NCBI RefSeq assembly: GCF_002116635.1
Contig: NZ_LQPW01000010.1
Coordinates: 87,963-151,962, forward strand
Source: Mycobacterium szulgai
GTDB taxonomy: Bacteria > Actinomycetota > Actinomycetes > Mycobacteriales > Mycobacteriaceae
DNA: 64,000 nucleotides
Reading direction: 5' to 3'
In this document: positions 37,403-45,899 of the stretch, piece by piece
Numbering within the stretch: position 1 is the stretch's first letter
How the letters are laid out: the number at the start of each line of letters is the position of its first letter
The notes under the pieces: generated by a model
The model's input: only the letters and a program-made list of their open reading frames with translations
Told to the model about the DNA's origin: nothing
The model's database searches: none
Program-made: the position numbers and the translations under genes

Positions 37403-37984
37403 GTGTTTCTGATGAAGGATGCGCCAAAGGTCAGCAAGCGCCGCGGTAATGATCCAGCGCCCACCCGTGCGGAACTTGAACGGCAGCTGTCGGCCGATAT
37501 ACGGGCGATCACCGCACGTTCGGATCGCGTAGGCCGGCACTACGCGCGTCTCAACGAGGTAAGCAGCAACGACTTTCACGCCCTGCTGCACATCATGGTG
37601 AGTGAGACCGCTGGCGAACCGTTGACTTTGGCTCAGCTACGACAGCGCATGGACGTCTCACCAGCGGCTATCACCTACCTCGTGGACCGGATGATCGAAG
37701 CGGGCCACATCCGTCGCGAACCTGACCCGGACGATCGTCGCAAGTGGCTGCTGCGTTACGAAGATAGCGGTATGACGCTGGCGCACACGTTCTTCAAGCC
37801 GTTGGGTGGCCATCTCAGCGCGGCTATGGCCGATCTATCCGATAAGGACCTAGTCGCCGCTCACCGCGTGTTCATGGCGATGATCGAGGCGATGGGCACG
37901 TTCGAAGACCAGCTGTGCAGCGACGGCGCCAAGCCGTCAACGAACGGGGCGCGGTCGCGAGGGCGGCAGAATACGACCGGGTAG
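37403..37984 (+). CDS. MarR-family regulator 1 (CrtR-like candidate)
   Basis: 193 residues from GTG 37403 (ATG 37412 also possible). Winged helix: LTLAQLRQRMDVSPAAITYLVDRMIEAGHIRREPDPDDRR split by a turn, with the family's D-x-D-D-R-R wing. It is clearly paralogous to the MarR protein at 42.8-43.3 kb (shared PAAITYLVDR/GAAITYLVDR, AGHIRRE/SGHIRRD, PDDRRK). In C. glutamicum the MarR protein CrtR represses the crt operon and is released by GGPP; a similar role is inferred here. Its 3' end overlaps the convergent glycosyltransferase by 48 bp. Confidence 0.88.
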   Translation: MFLMKDAPKVSKRRGNDPAPTRAELERQLSADIRAITARSDRVGRHYARLNEVSSNDFHALLHIMVSETAGEPLTLAQLRQRMDVSPAAITYLVDRMIEAGHIRREPDPDDRRKWLLRYEDSGMTLAHTFFKPLGGHLSAAMADLSDKDLVAAHRVFMAMIEAMGTFEDQLCSDGAKPSTNGARSRGRQNTTG

Positions 37985-39223
37985 TGCTGTACCCACCCCC
38001 GATAGCAAACGCTGCTCGATCAGGTCCGCGCCGTGCCCGACACCGCCGGTGGCCGCAAATCCGGCTGCGACGCGTCGGGCGCCGTCAACTCTCGCCGCCG
38101 AGCTGAGCACCGCGGCGCGCAGTCGCGCCGCCGTGAGCCGGTTGGCCGGCAACCGGGTTCCGCAACCGGCGACCTGCACCCGGCGGGCGACCTCGGCCTG
38201 ATCGCGAGCAAACGGCACTACACACACCGGGACGCCGCGATCCAGTGCCTTGACCGTGCTCCCCATTCCCCCGTGGGTGACCGCGCAAATGGCGCGATCA
38301 AGTACCGGCCCGTGGGGAAGAAACCGGCACACGGTGGCATTGCGCGTTTGCGGAAGACCGGCCGGCACCCCGGCCGGAAATGTCGCAACGACGTGAACTG
38401 GCGCATCGGCCAACGCAACCATGGCGATCCGGCCCAGTTTGGCGTCTGCTTGGGCGATTGATGACGTACTGACCAGCACGAGGGGCCGGTCAATCTCGTC
38501 CAGCCAGCCCGGCACGGTCGACGCGGCCGGTTCGAATACGCAGGCACCGATGAAGTGCACGGCGTCGCCCCAGTCGGGGTGCGGGTACTCGAAGGGTTCA
38601 CCGCCGACCGCCAACAGCAGCGGTGCCCGGCGCATCAACTCGTCGACAGAGTGAACCGCCGGCACCTCCAAGCGGCTACGAATGTTGTTGACAGGGGGCA
38701 ACATCGGCCGGTCGAACAGGTGCCTCACGACAGGTCGCACCGCGGCGTCGCGTACCGCGCCGAGCACGCCGGGAAGTGGCCGCAAGCCGGGGCCGAACGG
38801 AGGTGCGCAACGCGACCGCAAGTACGGCGTAAACGGTGAAAACACCAGCCAGGGAATGGCGCTCGACTCGATCATCGACATCGCGCCCCAACAGTTGGCG
38901 TCCACCACGATCGCAGCGGGGCGAATTTGTGCGATCGCGCGCCGTACGTCGTCCACCTCGATCACCGCACGCCGGCAAAGTACGTCGATGGACATCTCAA
39001 GAACGCCCAACGCATTGCGCGCCAACCAATCGCTTCCGGTAATGGACTCGATCCTGGGATCGACGGCCTCGGCGTAAAGCCCTACTGCGCGCATCGCCGC
39101 GACTTCACCGGCCTGGGTACGCACGTGGACCCGGTGGCCGCGGGTAGCCAGCTCACACAATAGGGCTGCCATCGGGTACACATGCCCCAGCGCGGGCGAG
39201 CAGTACGCGAGAATGACCGCCAT
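37937..39223 (-). CDS. GT1 (UGT/MGT-type) glycosyltransferase, CrtX-like candidate
   Basis: 428 residues. GT-B fold: N-terminal acceptor domain (YCSPALGHVYPMAALLCELATRGH) and C-terminal donor site CAVTHGGMGSTVKALDRGVPVCVVPFARDQ, the macrolide/carotenoid glycosyltransferase signature. Neighbouring crt genes suggest a hydroxylated carotenoid as acceptor (as for zeaxanthin glucosyltransferase CrtX); a lipid or other terpenoid remains possible. Convergent with the MarR gene. Confidence 0.82.
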   Translation of the reverse strand: MAVILAYCSPALGHVYPMAALLCELATRGHRVHVRTQAGEVAAMRAVGLYAEAVDPRIESITGSDWLARNALGVLEMSIDVLCRRAVIEVDDVRRAIAQIRPAAIVVDANCWGAMSMIESSAIPWLVFSPFTPYLRSRCAPPFGPGLRPLPGVLGAVRDAAVRPVVRHLFDRPMLPPVNNIRSRLEVPAVHSVDELMRRAPLLLAVGGEPFEYPHPDWGDAVHFIGACVFEPAASTVPGWLDEIDRPLVLVSTSSIAQADAKLGRIAMVALADAPVHVVATFPAGVPAGLPQTRNATVCRFLPHGPVLDRAICAVTHGGMGSTVKALDRGVPVCVVPFARDQAEVARRVQVAGCGTRLPANRLTAARLRAAVLSSAARVDGARRVAAGFAATGGVGHGADLIEQRLLSGVGTALPGRILPPSRPRPVR

Positions 39224-39272
39224 GTGCCGCTCCTAGCTCACGGCCTACCGGACATCCACGTCGCGGCACTCA

Positions 39273-39848
39273 TTACGGATTCGGCTTGACCGGAACCGCG
39301 ATTTCGTTGCGGCGCAGCATTGGAACCGTCCATGGCGGATCGTAGAACCAGGCTTCCGGCCTATCAATCACCTCAAACCCGGTTTCGCGCAGTGTGTTCA
39401 GCAGTTTCGAAGTCTGTTCGGACACAGCGCGACGGCTGCGGCTTCCGCTGAATCGGCGCACCGCGATGGTCTGCGCGGGCACGCTGACCAAGTTGACCTC
39501 TGCGTCGACAGGTTCTGGCAAAGTTTCCAGCGTTTTGTTCGAGGGCATGAAAAACCGGATTACCCACTTGTCTTCACCTGCGGCTTCTTGGGCCACTGGG
39601 GCCGTCATCGCTATTTTCGCCTCGCTTCGGTTGGCGCCGAAAATGTAGCGGGCCAACCGCCGAAACCCGGTGTTGCGCGCCGCCTCTTCGTCGGCGGTGA
39701 CCACCGTCTGCGCCGCCAGACGTGCACCGTAATGCCGGATCTCTACCCCGGCGGTGAGCTTCTCGACACTGTGATCGGGCTCCTCGGTCCCCCGCCGGTA
39801 ACCGACCACCGATCCCGCGGCGTCGACAACATGACCTATGAACGACAC
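39273..39848 (-). CDS. SOUL family heme-binding protein
   Basis: 191 residues. SOUL pattern: VEIRHYGARLAAQTVV, GFRRLARYIFGANRSEAKIAMTAPVAQE broken by short variable segments, VIRFFMPSNKTLETLPEP and AVRRFSGSRS. The KIAMTAPV block is diagnostic. These soluble proteins bind heme or porphyrin. It is divergent from the 132-residue hypothetical gene, with AT-rich site C between. Beside carotenoid, TspO and photolyase genes, a role in handling photosensitising porphyrins is plausible. Confidence 0.88.
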   Translation of the reverse strand: MSFIGHVVDAAGSVVGYRRGTEEPDHSVEKLTAGVEIRHYGARLAAQTVVTADEEAARNTGFRRLARYIFGANRSEAKIAMTAPVAQEAAGEDKWVIRFFMPSNKTLETLPEPVDAEVNLVSVPAQTIAVRRFSGSRSRRAVSEQTSKLLNTLRETGFEVIDRPEAWFYDPPWTVPMLRRNEIAVPVKPNP

Positions 39849-39931
39849 AATCGAACCAAGCAGCGCCGTCTCCTTCCGTGAGTGCCTACCGCGTTCCCAG
39901 CATAGCGCGGCGGCGAGCTTTAGTTAAATGT

Positions 39932-39949
39932 TTGAATGTTTAATTTACT
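39932..39949. promoter_or_regulatory. AT-rich operator candidate in divergent region (site C)
   Basis: TTGAATGTTTAATTTACT, whose reverse strand reads AGTAAATTAAACATTCAA and shares ten bases with site B. A second degenerate copy, TTAAATGTTTGA, lies at 39924-39935 and TTACTTAA at 39945-39952. It could serve both the SOUL gene and the gene on its right. Confidence 0.5.
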
Positions 39950-40046
39950 TAAATATACTACCATCGCTTCGGCAAGCCCTTCACCAACCATCGGCGAGCA
40001 CGCAGGTAACCTCCTATGGGCAGCACAAACGGATGGGAGCCACGCG

Positions 40047-40445
40047 ATGGGAGTTCAAGACGCGGCAGGTAGGAATTTCCCCTATCGCTATGACGCCCGC
40101 ATGGCTCCGTTGTGGCTACCGTTTCGGTGGCCGGGCGAGCAGGGCGTGCGATTGACCGCCGACGGGCGGTTCATTGCCCGGTATGGACCATTTCGCGTTG
40201 AAGCGCCGTTGTCCAGCGTGGCCGATGCACATATCACCGGGCCGTACCGCTGGTGGACCGCCGTGGGCCCGCGGTTGTCCTTTGTGGACGACGGGCTCAC
40301 CTTCGGCACCAACGCCAACGCCGGGGTGTGCATTCATTTCGTACCGCCAATACATCGAGTGATCGGTTTCAAGGACCACTCCGCGCTCACCGTTACCGTC
40401 GCCGACCCTGACGGATTGGTTGCCGCGCTCAAAGGCGATGCATAG
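40047..40445 (+). CDS. Conserved hypothetical mycobacterial protein
   Basis: 132 residues from ATG 40047, preceded by GGGAG. A compact, probably all-beta protein: FPYRYDARMAPLWLPFRW, DGRFIARYGPFRVEAPLS, ITGPYRWWTAVGPRLSF, GLTFGTNANAGVCIHF. I recall similar proteins of unknown function in other mycobacteria. It is flanked by sites C and D, within the candidate carotenoid regulon. Confidence 0.75.
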   Translation: MGVQDAAGRNFPYRYDARMAPLWLPFRWPGEQGVRLTADGRFIARYGPFRVEAPLSSVADAHITGPYRWWTAVGPRLSFVDDGLTFGTNANAGVCIHFVPPIHRVIGFKDHSALTVTVADPDGLVAALKGDA

Positions 40446-40480
40446 AACCTTGCGCGCGAACACTCTGGCGCAGCTTCGTT

Positions 40481-40499
40481 CAAAGTATTAATGTTTCAC
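40481..40499. promoter_or_regulatory. AT-rich operator candidate upstream of mmpL 1 (site D)
   Basis: CAAAGTATTAATGTTTCAC shares ATTAATGTTTCA with site E. It continues into TTACTTAACTGATTGAA, also resembling sites A and C. It ends 74 bp before the mmpL start. Confidence 0.55.
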
Positions 40500-40573
40500 T
40501 TACTTAACTGATTGAACCGCACCGCGCGGTCCAACAGTGGCAGCAACAGAGAATCCACCCTCAGAGAGGGCAG

Positions 40574-42817
40574 ATGTTAGCGCGATTGGCTCGGCTCTGC
40601 ACCAACGCGCCACGACGCATGATGTCGATTGCCATCGCGTTCATGGTCGGCACGGCGATCTTCGGCATCCCGGCTGCGGCCAGTCTGTCCGGTGGGGGTT
40701 TTCTGGATCCGTCATCCGAATCCGCCCGCGCCGCAAGACTACTCGCCGAGAATTTTCATCAGGGCGACATGGAGCTGATGCTACTGCTCAGTTGCGACAG
40801 CGGCGCCACGGGCATGACCGCGCGCGCCGTCGGTACCGGCATCGTGCAACAACTGGCTCAATCCCCGTTCGTGTCGCAGGTAGCCGCGCCGTGGGGGTCG
40901 CCGCAACCAACTCCCGGATTGCTCAGTAAGGATGGCAGATCCGCGCTGATTGTCGCGGTCCTCAACGGCGATGAGAACACCGCCCCCAAACGTGCGCAGG
41001 CTTTGGCGCATCGGCTCGTCGGCCAGCGGGACGGCGTCACGGTAGTGGCCGGCGGCTCGGCGATGGTGTATACCCAAGTCAGTGAGCAGACCGAAAAGGA
41101 TCTGCTGCGAATGGAAGTCATCGCGATACCACTCAGCTTCCTCGCGCTCGTCTGGGTTTTCCGGGGGCTGTTGGCAGCAGCGGTACCCATGGCCGTCGGC
41201 GGTTTCGCGATTCTGGGTTCACTTGCGTTACTGCGCGCCATCGCGTTATTCACCCCGGTCTCCATTTTTGCGTTGAACGTGGCGGTGGCGCTTGGGTTTG
41301 CCCTGGCGATCGACTACACCTTGCTGATTATCAGCCGGTACCGCGATGAGCTGGCAGCCGGCAGCCATCCCGACGAAGCGTTGCTTCAGACCATGACCAC
41401 CGCGGGACGCACCGTGTTGTTCTCGGCGATGACGGTGGCCCTGGCGCTGCTCGCGACGGCACTGTTCCCGATGTACTTTCTAAAATCCTTCGCCTACGCC
41501 GGAATTGCCGTGGTAGCCCTTGCCGCGCTGGCGGCAGTGACGGTGGCGCCCACCGCCATCGTGCTACTCGGCCACCGGCTGGATGCGCTCAGCATCTGGC
41601 GTTCGCGACCACCGCGCCGCCACGCGGCACATACTTTCTGGTATCGCCTGGCCAAACAGGTTATGCGGCGGGCGATCCCGGTGGCTCTCATACTCGTCGT
41701 CCTATTGCTCACGCTGGGTTTGCCTTTCCTCGGTGTGCGTTGGGGCTACCCCGACGACCGGGTGCTGCCGGCATCCGCCTCGGCGCGCACGGTCAACGAT
41801 CGAATTCGCAGCGATTTCGGCATGAACTCGGAAGCCCGGGTGAAGATCGTCATACCCGACACCTCCGGTCTCACAGCGGCCGATCTCGCCAGATACGCCG
41901 CTGCGCTGTCCGGGGTGGCAGATGTCGCCGCGGTGTCGTCGCCTAGCGGCACCTTTGTCGCCGGTGAACGCCTAGGGCCGCCGTCACAACCGAAGCCTGC
42001 GGCGCAGGACGGCAGCACTTATCTGACCCTGGAAAGCACCGCGCCGCTGTACACCGCGGCGTCTGAGCTTCAGCTGGACCGCTTGCATGCCGTCGCGCTA
42101 CCTGAACAGCGAGAAGTCCTGATGATCGGAATGGCGCAGACGAATCGCGATTGTGTCCGCGCCATCACCTCGCGGCTGCCGTGGGTGTTCGGTTTCATCG
42201 CCGGGACGACGCTGATCCTGCTCTTCCTGCTCACCGGCAGCGTGGTCCTACCACTCAAAGCCGTTGTACTCAATGTGCTTTCACTCACCGCCTCGTTCGG
42301 CGCGCTGGTGTGGATCTTTCAGGACGGGCACCTCAACGCCGCCGGCACCACGCCCACCGGCACGCTGGCCGCCAACGTCCCGGTGCTCATGTTCTGCATC
42401 GCATTCGGGTTGTCGATGGACTACGAGGTTTTCCTGCTCTCCCGCATCCGCGAGTACTGGCTAGCTTCGCCGCGATCGTCCGCCGACAACGACGAAAGCA
42501 TCGCACTGGGCCTGGCCCGCACCGGACGCGTGATCAGCGCCGCTGCCCTGCTGATGTCGATCTCGTTTGCGGCGCTGATCTCCGCCGGGGTCTCGTTCAT
42601 GCGAATGTTCGGATTAGGGTTGACAATCGCAATTTTGATGGACGCGACCCTGGTGCGAATGCTGCTGGTACCCAGCTTCATGCATATGCTGGGCAGGCTG
42701 AACTGGTGGGCCCCCGAACCGCTGGCCCGCTGGCACAATCGAATATTCGACGACATGGGCGGACTCAGGGCGCAGGTGGGGCCAACTCGATCTGGAAGTG
42801 GCGCATCGCGACAATGA
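40574..42817 (+). CDS. Short MmpL/RND-superfamily transporter 1
   Basis: 747 residues, one of the short, MmpS-independent MmpL forms (YdfJ/MmpL11-like). Two repeats, each a transmembrane helix plus periplasmic loop plus five helices, with proton-relay motifs GFALAIDYTLLIISRYRDE and FGLSMDYEVFLLSRIREYW. In C. glutamicum an MmpL-type gene lies inside the crt operon, so transport of a carotenoid or isoprenoid lipid is a fair guess, unproven. Its 3' end overlaps the convergent MarR gene by 53 bp. An AT-rich site shared with other crt-region promoters precedes it. Confidence 0.93.
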   Translation: MLARLARLCTNAPRRMMSIAIAFMVGTAIFGIPAAASLSGGGFLDPSSESARAARLLAENFHQGDMELMLLLSCDSGATGMTARAVGTGIVQQLAQSPFVSQVAAPWGSPQPTPGLLSKDGRSALIVAVLNGDENTAPKRAQALAHRLVGQRDGVTVVAGGSAMVYTQVSEQTEKDLLRMEVIAIPLSFLALVWVFRGLLAAAVPMAVGGFAILGSLALLRAIALFTPVSIFALNVAVALGFALAIDYTLLIISRYRDELAAGSHPDEALLQTMTTAGRTVLFSAMTVALALLATALFPMYFLKSFAYAGIAVVALAALAAVTVAPTAIVLLGHRLDALSIWRSRPPRRHAAHTFWYRLAKQVMRRAIPVALILVVLLLTLGLPFLGVRWGYPDDRVLPASASARTVNDRIRSDFGMNSEARVKIVIPDTSGLTAADLARYAAALSGVADVAAVSSPSGTFVAGERLGPPSQPKPAAQDGSTYLTLESTAPLYTAASELQLDRLHAVALPEQREVLMIGMAQTNRDCVRAITSRLPWVFGFIAGTTLILLFLLTGSVVLPLKAVVLNVLSLTASFGALVWIFQDGHLNAAGTTPTGTLAANVPVLMFCIAFGLSMDYEVFLLSRIREYWLASPRSSADNDESIALGLARTGRVISAAALLMSISFAALISAGVSFMRMFGLGLTIAILMDATLVRMLLVPSFMHMLGRLNWWAPEPLARWHNRIFDDMGGLRAQVGPTRSGSGASRQ

Positions 42818-43259
42818 GGGCGCCGAACACGCGGTGCGCGGCGGCCAAATCGGCATCGCTGAGATCGGCCAGCGCACCGTGGGTGTGCCGACCCAACGGA
42901 GTGAAGAAAGATCGGGCCGTTGCCAGTCCCGTATCCGCGTAACGCAAGATGACTTTGCGGCGGTCGTCGGGGTGCGAATCACGCCGGATATGGCCGGACT
43001 CGATCAGTCGATCCACCAGATAGGTGATAGCCGCTCCGGACAGCCCCATCCGCTCGCTGAGGTCCCCCGATGTCATCGGTTGCCCAGCACTCTGAGCCAC
43101 CATGATGTACAGCAACGCTCGAAAGTCAGTGGGGCGCAAGTCATGCGAGACCGCGAAAAGCCGGCCGATCTGGTCGGACTCTGTAGACAACTCCCGCAGA
43201 TCGGCCGATATCAGCGCCTCCAGCGCTTCGCGGCCGGAGGAATGCTCGTCGGCGTGCAT
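42765..43259 (-). CDS. MarR-family regulator 2
   Basis: 164 residues. Winged helix with MTSGDLSERMGLSGAAITYL, DRLIESGHIRRDSHPDDRRK and a C-terminal dimerisation helix (LAAAHRVFGALIVAMRHF). Paralogue of the MarR protein at the end of the crt operon, alignable over its whole length. It is divergent from mmpL 2, with a perfect 10-bp inverted repeat between, the standard arrangement for an autoregulated MarR repressor. Confidence 0.92.
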   Translation of the reverse strand: MHADEHSSGREALEALISADLRELSTESDQIGRLFAVSHDLRPTDFRALLYIMVAQSAGQPMTSGDLSERMGLSGAAITYLVDRLIESGHIRRDSHPDDRRKVILRYADTGLATARSFFTPLGRHTHGALADLSDADLAAAHRVFGALIVAMRHFQIELAPPAP

Positions 43260-43290
43260 GCGGTGTGCAGCATAACCCCGTTTGGCTCAT

Positions 43291-43325
43291 CATTTCAGTT
43301 GATTAATGTTTCAGGAACTGAAATG
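43291..43325. promoter_or_regulatory. Palindromic MarR operator candidate (site E)
   Basis: Perfect arms CATTTCAGTT and AACTGAAATG flank 15 bp. Within lies CAGTTGATTAATGTTTCAG (43296-43314), the same motif as sites B and D. The right arm ends 8 bp before the mmpL start, so binding would block both divergent genes. Confidence 0.68.
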
Positions 43326-43333
43326 CTTGGCGG

Positions 43334-45418
43334 GTGGTGTGGGAGGGACTCGCCGCCGGGGTGACGGGCCGCCGCTCTTGGCTTCTCACGTTGGGTGCAT
43401 TCTTACTGGCCGGCGCTTTCATGATGATGGTGGGCGCGAATTCGGCGGCAAGCCAGGCGCCGGTGTCGCTGCCTGCCGACTCCGACTCGGCCAGGGTCGA
43501 GGCGCTGGCCGCTCAGTTTCCCGGCGGTGCACAGGCTCCGGTGCTGCTGGTGGTCAGCCGCGGTGACAATGGCGCGCTTGACAGTGCGGATCTCGGCGCC
43601 ACCGAACAAGCCCGCGCCCGGATGCAAGCGTACGCACCTGCACCGGCCCCGCCGATCGTCGTCTCCGCCGACGGCAAGGTCGCGATCGCACCGGTGGCGC
43701 TGAACGTCGACCTGTCCGGTTTGGCGCTGAGCGACGCCGTCATCGCGTTGCGCGGCGCCGCGAACACCGGTCTGCCGCCCGGCCTGCGCGCACACGTCAC
43801 CGGTGGACCGGCATTCGGCGCCGATATCGCCAACGCGTTCAGCGACGCCAACGTCACCTTGCTGGCCGTGACGGCGTCGGTGGTGGCGCTGCTGCTGATC
43901 GCCACCTACCGCTCACCCGTGCTGTGGCTGGTTCCGCTGTTGGTGATCGCGTTCGCCGACCGGGTCGCGACGTCGGTCGGCACCGCGGTGGCATCGCTGA
44001 CGGGCCTGAGCTTCGACGGCGCGACTTCCGGGATCACCAGCGTGTTGGTGTTCGGCGCGGGAACCAACTACGCGCTGTTGCTGATTTCGCGCTACCGGCA
44101 AGAACTTCGGCGTCATAGCGAGCACCGGGAAGCGTTGCGCCGCGCGGTGCGCATGGCCGCACCGGCGATCGCGGCCAGCAACGCCACCGTGGTGCTGGCC
44201 CTGCTGACTTTGGTCTTCGCCTCGACACCGAGCACCCGCAGTCTGGGGGTGCTTGCGGCGTGCGGACTGATCGTCGCCGCCCTGTCGGTGCTGATCACGC
44301 TGCCACCGCTGCTGGCGCTGTGTGGGCGGCGACTGTTCTGGCCCTTCATCCCGCGTCCCGGCGACGGCGCAGCGCTGGATTCGGGCTTCTGGCATGCGAT
44401 TGCGACCAGGGTGGCCCGCCGGCCGGCCGCGGTAGCAGCGGTCACCGTCACGGTTCTGCTGGTACTTGCCGGCGGCCTGCTGGGCACTCGCATCGGCTTG
44501 TCCCAGACCGAACAATTCCGGGTCAAAGCCGACTCGGTCTCCGGGTTCGAAGTGGTCGCCGCACATTTCCCGGCCGGCCTTACCAACCCGACGCTGGTCG
44601 TGGCCCCTACGGCTGCGGCCGTCCAAGTGCGACAGGCCATCGGCGCCACCCCCGGCGTCGTCTCAGTCACCGATGCCGGTCAGTCCAAAGCGGCGCTGAC
44701 CAGGTGGTCGGTGGTGATCGACGCCCCGCCCTCGTCGGATCGTGCCTTCAATACCATTGCTGCGCTGCGCCTTTCGACCAAGCGCGTGACCCCAGACGCG
44801 CTGGTGGGCGGCCCGGACGCACAGGGGCTCGACGTGCGCGACGCCGCCGCGCACGACCGGCACTTGCTGATCCCGGCGATTCTGGCCGTCATCCTGGTCG
44901 TGCTTTATGTGCTGCTGCGATCCGCGCTGGCACCGCCGATCCTGCTGGCCGCCACGATCCTGGGCGCCCTGGCCGCGCTGGGTCTCGGCGGATGGGCCAG
45001 CGTGCATGTCTTCGGATTCCCGGCCCTGGACAACAGCACTGTGCTGTTCGCATTTCTGTTTCTGGCCGCTCTTGGGGTGGACTACACGATCTTCCTGGTC
45101 ACCCGTGCCCGCGAGGAGACGGCCCGCCGGGGCGCCCGCGAGGGCATGGTCCGAGCGGTCTCGGCCACCGGCGGCGTCATCACCAGTGCCGGAATCGTTT
45201 TGGCCGCCGTGTTCTGGGTATTGGGAGTATTGCCGCTGATCGTGATGACCCAACTCGGCATCATCGTCGGCCTGGGAATCCTGATCGACACCTTCGTCGT
45301 GCGCACTCTGGTCATCCCAGCGCTGTTCGCCCTGATCGGTGACCGCATCTGGTGGCCCAATGACCCGAGAGTGGTTTCACCACAAGAACACTCAACGAAC
45401 GGAGGATCCGATGGATAG
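43334..45418 (+). CDS. Short MmpL/RND-superfamily transporter 2
   Basis: 694 residues from GTG 43334. Short MmpL form: N-terminal helix and periplasmic loop, motif VFGAGTNYALLLISRYRQEL (Asp replaced by Asn in the first copy) and LGVDYTIFLVTRAREE in the second. The Asn in place of the usual first Asp may alter proton coupling. Divergent from MarR 2 and overlapping tspO by 8 bp, so MmpL 2, TspO and photolyase probably form one transcript. Confidence 0.92.
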   Translation: MVWEGLAAGVTGRRSWLLTLGAFLLAGAFMMMVGANSAASQAPVSLPADSDSARVEALAAQFPGGAQAPVLLVVSRGDNGALDSADLGATEQARARMQAYAPAPAPPIVVSADGKVAIAPVALNVDLSGLALSDAVIALRGAANTGLPPGLRAHVTGGPAFGADIANAFSDANVTLLAVTASVVALLLIATYRSPVLWLVPLLVIAFADRVATSVGTAVASLTGLSFDGATSGITSVLVFGAGTNYALLLISRYRQELRRHSEHREALRRAVRMAAPAIAASNATVVLALLTLVFASTPSTRSLGVLAACGLIVAALSVLITLPPLLALCGRRLFWPFIPRPGDGAALDSGFWHAIATRVARRPAAVAAVTVTVLLVLAGGLLGTRIGLSQTEQFRVKADSVSGFEVVAAHFPAGLTNPTLVVAPTAAAVQVRQAIGATPGVVSVTDAGQSKAALTRWSVVIDAPPSSDRAFNTIAALRLSTKRVTPDALVGGPDAQGLDVRDAAAHDRHLLIPAILAVILVVLYVLLRSALAPPILLAATILGALAALGLGGWASVHVFGFPALDNSTVLFAFLFLAALGVDYTIFLVTRAREETARRGAREGMVRAVSATGGVITSAGIVLAAVFWVLGVLPLIVMTQLGIIVGLGILIDTFVVRTLVIPALFALIGDRIWWPNDPRVVSPQEHSTNGGSDG

Positions 45419-45890
45419 CAAAACGGTAGCCGGCACCGCGCTGGCCGTGGCCGCGGCAGCGGGCACCGGAAGCATAGCCAGCCCGCGGCGCGATGCCTCC
45501 TGGTTCAGCCGGATTCGCAAGCCTTCGTATCAACCGCCCAGCGTGGTATTCCCGGTGGTTTGGACCAGCCTGTACACCGACATCGCGGCCACCTCCGCGG
45601 TCACCATCGACCGGTTTCGCACCGACGGACAACCCGCGAAGGCACGCCGCTACGCGGCGGCGCTGGGCGCAAATCTGGTGCTCAACGCCGGCTGGAGCTG
45701 GCTGTTCTTCGGCTTTCACAAATTGGGCGCCTCGGCGCTGGGCGCCGCGGCACTGACCGTGAGCAGCGCCGACCTGGCCAGGCGCGCCGCCGAAGCCGAC
45801 CCGCGAGCCGGGCGCGCACTGTTGCCGTACCCCTTGTGGTGCGCCTTTGCCACTGTATTGGCCACCCACATCTGGCGACTCAACCGCTAG
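45411..45890 (+). CDS. tspO: TspO/MBR family tryptophan-rich sensory protein
   Basis: 159 residues from ATG 45411, behind GGAGG; a longer in-frame start would lie inside mmpL. Five transmembrane helices and the family signature WFSRIRKPSYQPPSVVFPVV-W-TSLY, with NAGWSWLFFGFHKLG. TspO binds porphyrins, and in Rhodobacter sphaeroides it adjusts photopigment gene expression to oxygen and light. Overlap with mmpL 2 and a 9-bp gap to the photolyase place it in a light-response unit. Confidence 0.9.
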   Translation: MDSKTVAGTALAVAAAAGTGSIASPRRDASWFSRIRKPSYQPPSVVFPVVWTSLYTDIAATSAVTIDRFRTDGQPAKARRYAAALGANLVLNAGWSWLFFGFHKLGASALGAAALTVSSADLARRAAEADPRAGRALLPYPLWCAFATVLATHIWRLNR

Positions 45891-45899
45891 CGCCCAAAT

